DNA of 64,000 nt from Angelakisella massiliensis (GTDB lineage Bacteria; Bacillota; Clostridia; Oscillospirales; Ruminococcaceae): the NCBI RefSeq assembly GCF_900104675.1, contig NZ_LT629945.1, positions 1,850,756 through 1,914,755 of the forward strand. The letters are read 5' to 3'. Positions within the stretch are counted from its first letter, which is position 1. Every line of letters begins with the position of its first letter. Shown here piece by piece: positions 16,802 to 25,958 of the stretch. The notes below the pieces were generated by a model. It was not told the origin of the DNA. It did no database searches and saw only the letters and a list, made by a program, of their open reading frames with translations. The position numbers and the translations under genes were made by a program.

Positions 16802-17437
16802 TTGCCGAAAAAAGCTTTTTTTAAATTGTCGTCCAAAGCACAGGCGGAGATCATTGAAACCGCCATTGATGTGTACACGGAGGAAAAGTTTGAGAATATC
16901 ACCATCCGAACACTTTCGGAGCAGCTGAACATTTCCATAGGCAGCTTTTATGACTATTTTTACGATAAAGATGAGCTGTATTTTTATATCTTTGATTCAC
17001 TGATCAATCGCCTGCTTTTCAGCGGCTATTATAAAAACCGGATGTTTTCCGTGCCACGGCCTGATCTGAGGGATTATCTGTCCCAGCGGGAGATTCAGTT
17101 TTACAATACCTTCAGTCATGCGCCGGAATACATGATGAAGAAATATTATTTCAACACCGAAGTAAGCGGAATTTACTTTGAGTATGTCCATCGGGAATTT
17201 GAACGGATGAAACGGGAAGGAAAAATCCGGGATGAATTTGATGTGGATTTTCTGGCGTACATCTATGTAACGATTTCTTTCAATGTGGCCATGTATTTTG
17301 AAAGGAACTTTCCTGGCGAGCCCATTGAGCAGAAATATGTGTTCTGCAATCAGGTATACAACATGATTCAGAACGGAATTTTTCAAAAGGAACCTATTCA
17401 GAGCGAGGAACAAGCCCCCGCGGCTGAAGAAGAATAA
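16802..17437 (+). CDS. TetR/AcrR-family transcriptional regulator
   Basis: 211 residues from TTG at 16802, which has GGGAGG at 16789-16794; the in-frame TTG at 16754 would add 16 residues without a ribosome site. The N-terminal HTH (residues about 12-55) contains TIRTLSEQLNISIGSFYDYF, typical of TetR. The ligand domain is diverged. It is the first gene of a rightward run with an AhpD-like protein 15 bases downstream and the peptide transporter beyond. Three inverted repeats upstream are candidate operators, so it probably regulates itself and perhaps the divergent gcvH set. Confidence 0.85.
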   Translation: MPKKAFFKLSSKAQAEIIETAIDVYTEEKFENITIRTLSEQLNISIGSFYDYFYDKDELYFYIFDSLINRLLFSGYYKNRMFSVPRPDLRDYLSQREIQFYNTFSHAPEYMMKKYYFNTEVSGIYFEYVHREFERMKREGKIRDEFDVDFLAYIYVTISFNVAMYFERNFPGEPIEQKYVFCNQVYNMIQNGIFQKEPIQSEEQAPAAEEE

Positions 17438-17452
17438 AGGGAGGAATCAAAA

Positions 17453-17812
17453 TTGGATTACCGTAAAGAAGTAAGAGAAATGCGTCTGAAGAATAAGCGG
17501 ATGTATGAGCTGACCGGAGAGGCGGGCGCCGCTCAGGGCACGTTGTATGAGGAAGCCATGAAGGATGGCGCTCTGGACCGCAAAACCAAGGAGCTCATTG
17601 GCATCGGCATTGGCATTTGCGTTCATTGTGACGCCTGCATTTACGGCCATGTGGAAAAGGCTGTGAAGTATGGCGCTACCATTGAGGAGATCGCTGACGC
17701 CTGCAAGGTTGCGCTGATCATGGGCGGCGGTCCCGGCACCCACTACAGCGCCAAGGCGATTGACTGCGCGGAGTATTATCTCAAGCTCAAGGAAGAGAAT
17801 GACGCGATCTGA
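17453..17812 (+). CDS. AhpD-like / carboxymuconolactone decarboxylase family protein
   Basis: 119 residues, TTG start at 17453 with GGGAGG upstream. The AhpD-type active site CxxCxxxH is present as C59-D-A-C62-I-Y-G-H66, with the conserved Glu at E47; an extra Cys56 lies three residues earlier. Family members with this motif are thiol peroxidases or disulfide reductants, typically recharged by lipoylated proteins and Lpd in the mycobacterial AhpD system. gcvH, lplA and lpd are transcribed away from the other side of the same intergenic region, which makes such a link plausible here. The reaction itself is not shown by sequence. Confidence 0.85.
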   Translation: MDYRKEVREMRLKNKRMYELTGEAGAAQGTLYEEAMKDGALDRKTKELIGIGIGICVHCDACIYGHVEKAVKYGATIEEIADACKVALIMGGGPGTHYSAKAIDCAEYYLKLKEENDAI

Positions 17813-17847
17813 TAAAGACAAATTTATGAAGGTTAAGGCGTGATTTG

Positions 17848-18831
17848 ATGGATAAACCCATGGTAGAAGAAAACAAAAACATTCTGGAAGTCCAGGACCT
17901 GGTAGTGGAATACCATACGGATAACGAGGTTGTCCATGCGGTTAACGGAATCAGCTTTTCCCTGGAAAAAGGCAAGACCCTTGGCCTGGTGGGAGAAACC
18001 GGCGCGGGTAAAACCACGTTGGCTTTGAGCATTATGAAGCTGCTTCCCAAGGTCACAGGCAAAATTGCCGGCGGTTCCATCCTTTTCAACGGAAAGGATC
18101 TGACCAACACCCCTGAAAATGAGATGAGAATGATTCGGGGCAGCTTGATCACCATGATCTTCCAGGACCCCATGACCTCTCTCAATCCAGTGCTTACCGT
18201 TGGAGATCAGATCGCGGAAGTAGTGGAACAGCATATGAAGCTGGACAAAAAAGGCGTGGAGGACCGTGTGGATGAGATCCTCAAGCTGGTGGGTATTCCG
18301 GCGGAACGCAAGCATGAATATCCCCATCAGTTTTCCGGCGGCATGAAGCAGCGTATCGTAATTGCCATCGCGCTGGCCTGCGACCCGCAGCTGCTGCTGG
18401 CCGATGAGCCTACCACCGCTCTTGATGTGACGATCCAGTCCCAGATTCTGGACATGATGGAGGAACTGAAGGAAAAGCTGAACACCACCATCATTTTCAT
18501 TACTCACGATCTGGGCGTTGTGGCGGAGTTCTGCGATTATGTTGCGGTCATGTATGCCGGAGAGATCGTGGAAATGGGCACGGCCGAGGATATTTATGAA
18601 AGTGACAAGCGGCATCCTTACACAGTGGGCCTGTTCCAATCGGTCCCCAATCTGGAGGAAGAAAGCGACCGCCTCAAGCCTGTTGACGGTCTGATGCCGG
18701 ATCCTGTACAGCTGCCTGCCGGCTGCAAATTCCATCCCCGCTGTCCTCATTGCATGGATATCTGCCGTACCCAGGTCCCAGAGGATAAGGTCTTCGGTAC
18801 CCACCGGATCAAGTGTCATCTGGACTTTTAA
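17848..18831 (+). CDS. oppD: Oligopeptide ABC transporter ATP-binding protein (OppD/DppD)
   Basis: 327 residues from ATG 17848 (a TTG one codon upstream is possible). Walker A is GETGAGKTT, the signature is FSGGMKQR, Walker B is LLLADEPTTALD, and the C-terminal OppD/F oligopeptide motif with a CxxxxRCPHC cysteine cluster (typical of Fe-S-bearing OppD/F C-termini) is present. It powers peptide import with OppF. The gene lies 35 bases after the AhpD-like gene, so the transporter appears to be part of the same operon. Confidence 0.92.
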   Translation: MDKPMVEENKNILEVQDLVVEYHTDNEVVHAVNGISFSLEKGKTLGLVGETGAGKTTLALSIMKLLPKVTGKIAGGSILFNGKDLTNTPENEMRMIRGSLITMIFQDPMTSLNPVLTVGDQIAEVVEQHMKLDKKGVEDRVDEILKLVGIPAERKHEYPHQFSGGMKQRIVIAIALACDPQLLLADEPTTALDVTIQSQILDMMEELKEKLNTTIIFITHDLGVVAEFCDYVAVMYAGEIVEMGTAEDIYESDKRHPYTVGLFQSVPNLEEESDRLKPVDGLMPDPVQLPAGCKFHPRCPHCMDICRTQVPEDKVFGTHRIKCHLDF

Positions 18832-18845
18832 GTGGAGGAAGAAAC

Positions 18846-19796
18846 ATGGAAGAACCATTGATTCAGGTAAAAAACTTAAAAAAATACTTTGATACCCCTT
18901 CCGGTTACCTTCACGCGGTCGACGGAGTCAGCTTTCAGATTGAAAAGGGAAAGACGCTGGGCGTTGTGGGTGAATCGGGATGCGGTAAATCCACTCTGGG
19001 ACGTCTGATTCTCAACCTGATCCCGGCAACCGAGGGTGAGGTTCTGTATAAGGACACACAGGTGACAGGATGCAGCCCCAAACAGATGAAGGCGCTGCGC
19101 CACGAGATGCAGCTGATTTTCCAGGATCCTTACGCCTCTCTCAATCCCAGAATGACCGTCAGCCAGGCAATCGCCCATCCCATGAAGGTCAACGGATTGG
19201 TCAAGGGAAAGGCTGCCATTGACGAGGCGGTAGCTCAGCTGATGGATACAGTTGGTCTCGCCCCCCGGTACGCGTATTCCTATCCCCATGAGCTGGATGG
19301 AGGACGGCGGCAGCGGATCGGCATTGCCAGAGCGCTGGCTCTTAATCCTTCGTTTATTGTATGTGACGAACCGGTTTCGGCGCTGGATGTGTCTATTCAG
19401 GCGCAGATCCTCAATCTTCTGATGGACCTGCAGGACGAGAGAGGCCTTACATATATGTTTATCACCCACAACCTGTCGGTGGTAAAACATATTTCAGATG
19501 ACATCGCTGTGATGTATCTGGGTCAGTGTGTAGAAAAGACCTCCTCCCGGGAGCTCTTTAAAAATCCTCTCCATCCCTATACCAAAGCGCTGCTGGATTC
19601 CATTCCCGTGCCGGTGCTGCGCAAAGGGGCCAGAAAGAAGAGAGCCATTGCGGGAGAACTGGTTTCTCCCATCAATCCGCCCGCTGGCTGCCGTTTTGCG
19701 CCCAGATGTCCCTTCGCCTCGGAGAAATGCACCTGCCAGGATGTTCCATTAAAGGAAGTGGAACCCAATCATTTCGTAAAGTGCGTGTTGTTTTAA
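18846..19796 (+). CDS. oppF: Oligopeptide ABC transporter ATP-binding protein (OppF/DppF)
   Basis: 316 residues from ATG 18846, with GGAGG just upstream. Walker A is GESGCGKST. The ABC signature reads LDGGRRQR in place of LSGGQ; this variant is something I associate with clostridial OppF proteins and is probably functional. Walker B is IVCDEPVSALD. The C-terminal RFAPRCPFASEKC cysteine cluster matches that of OppD. Together with OppD it forms the nucleotide-binding pair of the importer. Confidence 0.92.
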   Translation: MEEPLIQVKNLKKYFDTPSGYLHAVDGVSFQIEKGKTLGVVGESGCGKSTLGRLILNLIPATEGEVLYKDTQVTGCSPKQMKALRHEMQLIFQDPYASLNPRMTVSQAIAHPMKVNGLVKGKAAIDEAVAQLMDTVGLAPRYAYSYPHELDGGRRQRIGIARALALNPSFIVCDEPVSALDVSIQAQILNLLMDLQDERGLTYMFITHNLSVVKHISDDIAVMYLGQCVEKTSSRELFKNPLHPYTKALLDSIPVPVLRKGARKKRAIAGELVSPINPPAGCRFAPRCPFASEKCTCQDVPLKEVEPNHFVKCVLF

Positions 19797-19850
19797 TCGG
19801 ATGTCCGTTACAGTATCAACTGAAAGATGATTGTATGGAGGTTATCAGTC

Positions 19851-21389
19851 ATGAGAAAGTTTCTTAGTTTGCTGCTGGCCGTTGCCTTAGTGGTATCCAT
19901 CTTCAGCGGCTGCTCCGGTGGAGGCTCCAGCGCTTCCGGCACTGAGGAAAGCGGCGGCGGTATGGCCGGCGGTGCTGCCACAGACAGCATTACCATTGCT
20001 ATTTACCAGGATATCAAGACCCTGGACCCCCACAACAGCGGTATGACCATCGATAAAGTGGTTTATCAGAACGTATTTGACTGCCTGCTCAACCAGTATG
20101 AGGGTGAATATGAAAAGGTGCTGGTGGACGATTATTCCATGTCCGAGGATGGTACTGAGTACACCTTCAATCTGAAAAAGGGCGTCAAGTTCCATAATGG
20201 CGAGGAGCTGAAAGCTTCCGACGTGGTATTTTCCATGGAGAGAGCAAAGACTTCCACCAACCTGGCAAGCTATACTGCCTGCATTGATACCGTTACCGCC
20301 ACTGACGACTATACTGTGGTATTCAAGCTCACCGAACCCTATGTTCCTTTCCTGATGTCTGTGGCCAGCTTTGTTCCGATCATGAACGAAAAGGCTACCA
20401 CTGAGAGCGAGAATGTCAACTACAATCCTGTTGGTACTGGCCCCTACAAGTTTGTGGAGTACGCTACCGGCCAAGATGTGAAGCTGACCCGTTTCGATGA
20501 GTGGCACGGCGGTTCCGCTCCCATCAAGGATGTCACCTTTACCGTTCTGACCGATACCAACGCTTCTCTGATGGCCGTTGAGTCCGGCGACGTTGATATG
20601 ACCTATTCTATCCCCTCCATCGCTGTTTCCTCCGTCGAGGAGAACAAGGACCTGGGAATCCAGCTGATTCCTACCATCGGCAGCTGCTACATTGCTTACA
20701 ACATTGAAAAGGCTCCTTTTGACGATGTAAACTTCCGTCTTGCTCTGGCTTATGCCACCAACAGACAGGAAATCATCGATGTGGCTATGGACGGTATGGC
20801 GGAATCCACCGATGTCCTGTGGACTGAGGAATGGGCTGGTGACTCCGATGTATATCGCTGCAAGCCCTATGATGTGGAAAAAGCGAAGGAATATCTGGCC
20901 AAGTCCAACTATAACGGAGAGACCATCACCTATGTGGCAGGCAGCGATGAGTACAAGAAGATCGGCGTAGTGCTCCAGGAGCAGTACAAAGCTGTCGGCA
21001 TCAACATGGAAGTGGAGCAGCTGGAGACCAACACCTGGGTTTCCGATATGATGAACGGCAATTATGACATCACCTTCACCGGTATGTCCTTCGATCTGGA
21101 TGTGGACCTGTGGAAGAACGCTCTGCATTCCTCCGCCATCGGCGGCTACAACTTCTCCCGTCTGAACAACGCTGAAGTGGACGCTGCTTTCGACAAGGGT
21201 ACCGCGATTCTGGACGAGGCAGAGAGAGCCAAGAACTATGAAGTGATCGAGAAGGTTCTGTATGAAGACGCCATCCTGATCCCCGTCTACTTCAAGGTGA
21301 GCCCCTGCGTGTACAATGCCAACCTGAAGGTCAATCGGACTTATCCTCTGGGCTTCGCCAAGGTCGCCGATCTGGAGTGGACCGCCTGA
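19851..21389 (+). CDS. oppA: Peptide ABC transporter substrate-binding lipoprotein (SBP_bac_5)
   Basis: 512 residues from ATG 19851, with GGAGGT upstream. A lipoprotein signal ends in the lipobox FSGC (Cys20) and is followed by a Gly/Ser-rich linker. The mature part has the family-5 pattern: LDPHNSG, LKKGVKFHNGEELKASDVVF, and NPVGTGPYKF near residue 200. It would capture oligopeptides or dipeptides outside the cell; nickel or heme binding cannot be ruled out from sequence. The gene is placed between the ATPase and permease genes, the opposite of the common order. Confidence 0.92.
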   Translation: MRKFLSLLLAVALVVSIFSGCSGGGSSASGTEESGGGMAGGAATDSITIAIYQDIKTLDPHNSGMTIDKVVYQNVFDCLLNQYEGEYEKVLVDDYSMSEDGTEYTFNLKKGVKFHNGEELKASDVVFSMERAKTSTNLASYTACIDTVTATDDYTVVFKLTEPYVPFLMSVASFVPIMNEKATTESENVNYNPVGTGPYKFVEYATGQDVKLTRFDEWHGGSAPIKDVTFTVLTDTNASLMAVESGDVDMTYSIPSIAVSSVEENKDLGIQLIPTIGSCYIAYNIEKAPFDDVNFRLALAYATNRQEIIDVAMDGMAESTDVLWTEEWAGDSDVYRCKPYDVEKAKEYLAKSNYNGETITYVAGSDEYKKIGVVLQEQYKAVGINMEVEQLETNTWVSDMMNGNYDITFTGMSFDLDVDLWKNALHSSAIGGYNFSRLNNAEVDAAFDKGTAILDEAERAKNYEVIEKVLYEDAILIPVYFKVSPCVYNANLKVNRTYPLGFAKVADLEWTA

Positions 21390-21499
21390 TCTGGAACGAG
21401 CCTGATTTGAATACGGTGATTTGCTGAGAACAGTGCGTAGATCCATGGAGCGGGCCGACAGTCTTCTGACGGCTGCCGGCCCGCTGAAAGGAAGATAAA

Positions 21500-22465
21500 A
21501 TGCTCAAGTACATCATAAAAAGGATTCTATTGTTGATTCCTGTATTAATCGGCGTTTCATTTATTGTTTTTACCATCATGTCCTTTACTCCCGGTGATCC
21601 GGCCACAGCGATTCTGGGCAATGGCGCAACCAAGGAAGACATCCAAAAGCTGAATGAAGAGCTGGGATATTACGATCCTTTTCTGGAGCGTTATTGCGAT
21701 TATGTGATCAATGCTGTGCAGGGAGACTTCGGTGATTCCTACCGGAGCGGCGAGCCGGTTTTTGACGAGATTTTCTCTCGTTTCCCCACCACGATCAAGC
21801 TGGCGATTTCGGCCATTGTGCTGGCGGTGGTCATCGGTATTCCCATTGGAATGCTGTCAGCGATCAAACAGTATTCCATTTTTGATGTGGTCAGCACGGT
21901 CATATCCATGTTTATGACATCGGTACCCCAGTTCTGGCTGGCCCTGATGGGAATTCTGATCTTTTCGGTGCAGCTGCATATTTTGCCTTCCACCGGATTG
22001 GAGACCTGGCAAAGCTATATCATGCCGGTATTTACCCTGTGCCTGCCCTGTGCCGCCAACATTATCCGTCTGACCCGCTCCTCCATGCTGGAGACGATCC
22101 GTCAGGATTATGTACGCACCGCCCGGGCAAAAGGTCTGCCGGAACGGGTGGTCATCTGGAAGCACGCATTCCGCAACGCCTTGCTGCCCGTTATTACTGT
22201 TATTGGTATCAATTTCGGTTATCAGCTGGGCGGCGCGGTACTGATCGAATCTATTTTCGGTATTCCCGGCGTGGGTATGCTTACCGTTAATTCAATCCGA
22301 CAGAAGGATATTCCGCAGACAACAGCTTCCATACTGTTTCTGGCCTTCATTTATGTTGTCATCATGTTGGTGGTCGATGTGCTGTACGCGTATGTCGATC
22401 CCCGTCTGAAATCCAAAATTATAAAAAGTCGGGTGAAAGTAGTTGGAAGCAATAAAAAAGCCTAA
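21500..22465 (+). CDS. oppB: Peptide ABC transporter permease (OppB/DppB)
   Basis: 321 residues with six membrane segments. The N-terminal LIPVLIGVSFIVFTIM helix and the cytoplasmic EAA loop ending in AKGLPERVVIWKHAFRNALL are characteristic of OppB/DppB. It forms the membrane channel with OppC, whose start overlaps the end of this gene by 23 bases. A 110-base gap separates it from the binding-protein gene. Confidence 0.93.
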   Translation: MLKYIIKRILLLIPVLIGVSFIVFTIMSFTPGDPATAILGNGATKEDIQKLNEELGYYDPFLERYCDYVINAVQGDFGDSYRSGEPVFDEIFSRFPTTIKLAISAIVLAVVIGIPIGMLSAIKQYSIFDVVSTVISMFMTSVPQFWLALMGILIFSVQLHILPSTGLETWQSYIMPVFTLCLPCAANIIRLTRSSMLETIRQDYVRTARAKGLPERVVIWKHAFRNALLPVITVIGINFGYQLGGAVLIESIFGIPGVGMLTVNSIRQKDIPQTTASILFLAFIYVVIMLVVDVLYAYVDPRLKSKIIKSRVKVVGSNKKA

Positions 22466-23312
22466 GAAAAAAAGTCAATTTTTGGAGTTTTGCAGACGCT
22501 TCTCCAAAAACAAGGCGGCGCTGATCGGCTTGGTGCTGTTTCTGATCATTTTCTTCTTCGCTGTGTTCGCAAATCTGTTTGTGGACTATGAAGTAGACGC
22601 CATTGGTCACAGCGCCGACCGCCTTGCACCTCCCTCCATAGAGCATATCTTTGGTACAGATGGATATGGCCGCGACACTTTTGCCCGGGTTCTGTATGGT
22701 ACCAGAAACTCCCTGGAGATGGCGCTGACCGCCACAGTCTGCGCATTGGGTATCTCCATCATCATCGGTGCGGTGGCGGCTTTTTACGGAGGAATCCTGG
22801 ACAGCATCATCATGCGTGTTCTGGATATGTTTATGGGAATACCGGTCATTCTGCTGGCAATCGCGGTTTCCGCCTCTCTGGGGCCTGGTAAGGAAAATCT
22901 GATTCTTGCCATTATCATTGCTCAGATTCCTCAGTTTACCAGAGTGACACGCTCCGCGATCCTCAATGTGGTGGGACAGGAGTATGTGGAAGCAGCCAGA
23001 GCTTATGGTTCTTCCGATATTTCCGTTATCGTGTCGCAGATTCTTCCCAATACCATGGGCTTGGTTATCATCCAGGCTACCATGGCGGTTGCTCAGATCA
23101 TTTTGTCCATTGCCGCGCTGAGCTATCTGGGACTGGGCATCCAGCCTCCTGCTCCGGAACTGGGCTCCATGCTTTCTGAGGGCCGGGAATATATGCGTTA
23201 TTCCCAGTACATCATGCTTTTCCCAGGACTGATGATCGCACTGACAGCTCTTTCGCTGAACCTTATCGGCGATGGCCTGCGGGACGCTTTGGACCCCAGA
23301 CTGAAAAACTAA
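22443..23312 (+). CDS. oppC: Peptide ABC transporter permease (OppC/DppC)
   Basis: 289 residues, TTG start at 22443 overlapping oppB, consistent with translational coupling. An N-terminal OppC-N segment (FSKNKAALIGLVLFLIIFFF) is followed by five more membrane helices. The GTDGYGRDTFARVLYGTRNS segment near residue 75 and the EAA loop (YVEAARAYGSSD) are typical of OppC/DppC. Confidence 0.93.
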   Translation: MEAIKKPKKKSQFLEFCRRFSKNKAALIGLVLFLIIFFFAVFANLFVDYEVDAIGHSADRLAPPSIEHIFGTDGYGRDTFARVLYGTRNSLEMALTATVCALGISIIIGAVAAFYGGILDSIIMRVLDMFMGIPVILLAIAVSASLGPGKENLILAIIIAQIPQFTRVTRSAILNVVGQEYVEAARAYGSSDISVIVSQILPNTMGLVIIQATMAVAQIILSIAALSYLGLGIQPPAPELGSMLSEGREYMRYSQYIMLFPGLMIALTALSLNLIGDGLRDALDPRLKN

Positions 23313-23340
23313 GCTGCGGCACCAGACAGGAGGAGAAGCA

Positions 23341-23901
23341 GTGGAAAATCAGAAAGACCCCATTATTACAGTACATATGGCGTCTGGCGGGAGCTTTGCC
23401 TTCCAGCTTCATCCCCAGTGGGCCCCCAATGCCTGCAACAGTGTCATTTCATTGGCGGCGGCAGGGGCATACGATGGGATGACGATTGACCGGATCGTTC
23501 CGGGATTTGTCATTCAGCCCCGTTATCTGGATGAAGGACGGCCGGACCTGGATTACTTCATTGATGGAGAGTTCGAGGCAAATGGCTTCAAGGGCAATCC
23601 GCCGGTTGTGACAGGTGTTGTTGCCATGGCTGGAGACGGAGCGACTTTTTCCTCCGGCAGCTGTTTTTTCATCACCCTGGGAGATCATCCTCGCTTGACG
23701 GGACATTTTACCGCCATTGGTGAGGTGGTATCAGGCTGGGATGAGATCAAACGGCTGGAATCGGTTCCTATCGAACCGGTGGATACAGATCTGGGTGCTG
23801 TGATCAATCGCCCGATAACGCCGGAAATTATGGAAACCGTTACGGTGGAGACCTTTGGGGTGGAATATCCTCAGCCTGTGATTCTGCGCCGGGCATACTG
23901 A
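23341..23901 (+). CDS. Cyclophilin-type peptidyl-prolyl cis-trans isomerase
   Basis: 186 residues, GTG start at 23341 with GGAGG 9 bases before. The fold is recognisable (NACNSVISLAAAGAYDGMTI, VPGFVIQ, SSGSCFFITLGDHPRLTG, FTAIGEVVSGWDEIKRL). The usual catalytic segments are partly altered: FMIQGGD is replaced by FVIQPRY, and the GSQFFI segment reads GSCFFI. It lacks a signal peptide. Last gene of the regulator-AhpD-Opp run, followed by a strong terminator, so it is probably co-transcribed. Confidence 0.88.
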   Translation: MENQKDPIITVHMASGGSFAFQLHPQWAPNACNSVISLAAAGAYDGMTIDRIVPGFVIQPRYLDEGRPDLDYFIDGEFEANGFKGNPPVVTGVVAMAGDGATFSSGSCFFITLGDHPRLTGHFTAIGEVVSGWDEIKRLESVPIEPVDTDLGAVINRPITPEIMETVTVETFGVEYPQPVILRRAY

Positions 23902-23960
23902 TTTTGCCTGATGTGTGGCCGTTGGCACAGGTGGAAATGAGAATAATTGCTTTTACATGG

Positions 23961-23992
23961 AAAGCGGAAGATCCTGATGGATCTTCCGCTTT
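23961..23992 (+). terminator. Terminator of the opp operon
   Basis: AAAGCGGAAGATCC (23961-23974) pairs perfectly with GGATCTTCCGCTTT (23979-23992); a pyrimidine-rich CGGCTTTCTT follows. Confidence 0.8.
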
Positions 23993-24143
23993 CGGCTTTC
24001 TTAAAAGTTCAGAAGGCAAATAAAAATGGATTGCCAGGGGGACAGAATAGATTTTGGAAGGCAGCTTGAAGGAGAGAGGGCGGCAGGATATTCCCCTTTG
24101 AGGGAGTTGTTCTGTCAGCTTGATGAGATAACGGCAGCGATGA

Positions 24144-24695
24144 TCACTGAAGACCGATGCCGAAAACACCGGTGCTTCCATCCTGGAACCAAGGCAGGTG
24201 AGAAGGACGGAAAGTGAAAAAAACAAAAAGAAGGACCGTTATCATGATAAAGAGGACAGCGGCTTTACCGCAATCCCCGCTGCTGTGATCATAAAAATGC
24301 AATCCTGCCAGCTGCCCTGTAAGGACAGAGAGAAACAGAATCAAAATGTCTGCCCAAAGCAGCTCTACTCCGAAAGCCTCCGTGTAAAAATAATAGAGCA
24401 TCGGCATGACGGACAGAGCGGTGAGCAAAGCGATGCCTGTACCGGTCAGCCATCGGCCACGGATGGCCCCGAATAAATTGCATTTACAGCAGTAGGCTCC
24501 CCACCAGAGGATCACCGGCCAGAGAACCATTTTGCTGTGTTCCCATACACTCTCATTCACAGGAGCGATCAGTGCGATCAAAATATTTTTTCCGGAGAGT
24601 TCATATGCGAAATGCAAAAGTGGGCCTGTCAGAAATAAAATGGGAATCCCTGTGAGAATCCATTTTTTTGCCTGCGATGTACTGCATCGATCCAT
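24144..24695 (-). CDS. DUF6512-like membrane protein
   Basis: 183 residues from the ATG ending at 24695; GGAGGG lies 7 bases upstream on the minus strand, and the longer frame to 24809 lacks a site. Five to six hydrophobic helices separated by short loops. The LIALIAPVNESVWEHSKMV segment near residue 40 is what I associate with the DUF6512 family. Function unknown. It is convergent with the cyclophilin gene. Confidence 0.65.
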   Translation of the reverse strand: MDRCSTSQAKKWILTGIPILFLTGPLLHFAYELSGKNILIALIAPVNESVWEHSKMVLWPVILWWGAYCCKCNLFGAIRGRWLTGTGIALLTALSVMPMLYYFYTEAFGVELLWADILILFLSVLTGQLAGLHFYDHSSGDCGKAAVLFIMITVLLFVFFTFRPSHLPWFQDGSTGVFGIGLQ

Positions 24696-24840
24696 GGTGT
24701 CCCTCCTCTCATTTTTCTCTAGTTTATGGAGAAAAGATTCTGTGTATGCCATTGAGAAGGAAAACAAGAAAGCCCCATATCCGTGGGCGCAGACAATCCG
24801 CAGTGCCATTCAAACAGCGGAAAAAGAAGAGTTTCTGCGT

Positions 24841-24884
24841 AAAAACAGCAGGCCCTGCTTTCGGTAAAGAAAGCGGGACCTGCC
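24841..24884 (-). terminator. Terminator of dnaD-dnaC
   Basis: On the minus strand GCAGGTCCCGCTTTC (24883-24869) pairs with GAAAGCAGGGCCTGC (24862-24848), followed by TGTTTTT. Confidence 0.8.
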
Positions 24885-24934
24885 AATGTCTGATTTGTTT
24901 TCACCAGCGGATGCCGGAAGAAAACCTGGAAAAT

Positions 24935-25918
24935 TTACTTTCCTTCCATCCGCTTCATCATTCGGATATCCCGCCCTGCGAAAACCAGGCTGGTATAGCC
25001 GCAGAGAATACGGGACGCAATCCGCTGTTCATACTGAGAAGTTAATTTTGCGGGCTCCAAATTGGTGGTGATAATGGTAGCCGCCCCATTCATCATCCGG
25101 TCGTTGATGATGTTGTACAGCACAGATTGGGTAAAAGCGGTGTTGAACTCAGACCCCAGATCGTCAATAACCAGCAGATCAGCCTTCTCCACAGCCGACA
25201 GAAAATCCCAATCCTCCCGGGAAGGACTGCGGTTGAAGCGGGTCCGCTCATAATGATCTACTGCGCTTTGGGCGGAAGTATACGCCGCAAGCAGCCCCCG
25301 CTCCGCCACACGTCCCGCGATGGCAAGGGCCAGATGCGTTTTGCCCAAGCCTGTTTTTCCGCAAAACAGCAGGCTTCCGGGGTCCTCTCCACGGCCTACC
25401 ATCTCAGCGTATTCCATACATTTCATCAGGATATGTTCCATGGTACGCCGGGGATTGCCGCCTTTGTCATCACTTTGGGGATAATAATCCAGCTGAAAAT
25501 TATCAAACTGATAGATCTGGCCGCCTCCGGGAAGATTTTTTCCCGCCTGACGGCGATACAGCTTTTGCCAGCATTGGCAGCGATGCCCCCGGGCAAAACC
25601 GGTATCCTGGCAAATGGGGCAGGAGAAAGGCGGTTCCAGATAATTTTCCGGCAGCCCCAGCTGGGCCAGGATGTGAAGCTTTTCTTGCTGCAATCCGGTG
25701 ATTTCCTGTTGCAAACGTTCAATTTGCTCCTGGGCATCGGAGGCCATGGCGGAGGAAGCGATTTCCATTCCCCGGCGGGCAATTTCACGGTCGATTTGAT
25801 ATAACTGAGGCTGCTGGGAATAGACTTCATTTCTGCGCTGCTGTGCCTGCTCCAGTGCGCGCTGCCGGCTGGCGGCCAGCTGTTCCCGGGCAGCTTCTGC
25901 CGGATCTCTCAGAGCCAT
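24935..25918 (-). CDS. dnaC: DnaC/DnaI-type helicase loader ATPase
   Basis: 327 residues, GGAGG 8 bases before the ATG. The N-terminus is coiled-coil (residues about 5-90, rich in Gln/Arg/Glu). A zinc knuckle follows (CPICQDTGF...CQC, about 100-120). The AAA+ domain has Walker A GKTGLGKTH and Walker B LLVIDDLGSE. This is the DnaI/DnaC architecture that loads replicative helicase. The gene sits 40 bases after dnaD in the same operon, the expected primosome pair. Chromosomal rather than phage origin is suggested by the ordinary neighbours. Confidence 0.88.
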   Translation of the reverse strand: MALRDPAEAAREQLAASRQRALEQAQQRRNEVYSQQPQLYQIDREIARRGMEIASSAMASDAQEQIERLQQEITGLQQEKLHILAQLGLPENYLEPPFSCPICQDTGFARGHRCQCWQKLYRRQAGKNLPGGGQIYQFDNFQLDYYPQSDDKGGNPRRTMEHILMKCMEYAEMVGRGEDPGSLLFCGKTGLGKTHLALAIAGRVAERGLLAAYTSAQSAVDHYERTRFNRSPSREDWDFLSAVEKADLLVIDDLGSEFNTAFTQSVLYNIINDRMMNGAATIITTNLEPAKLTSQYEQRIASRILCGYTSLVFAGRDIRMMKRMEGK

Positions 25919-25958
25919 GAGGATTCCTCCTTATCAAACTTTATATCAGCCTGAAGCG

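Noticed and set aside
15547-17812. A glycine cleavage operon
   Set aside because: gcvT and gcvP are absent; only the H-like carrier with LplA and Lpd is present, so the label would be misleading.
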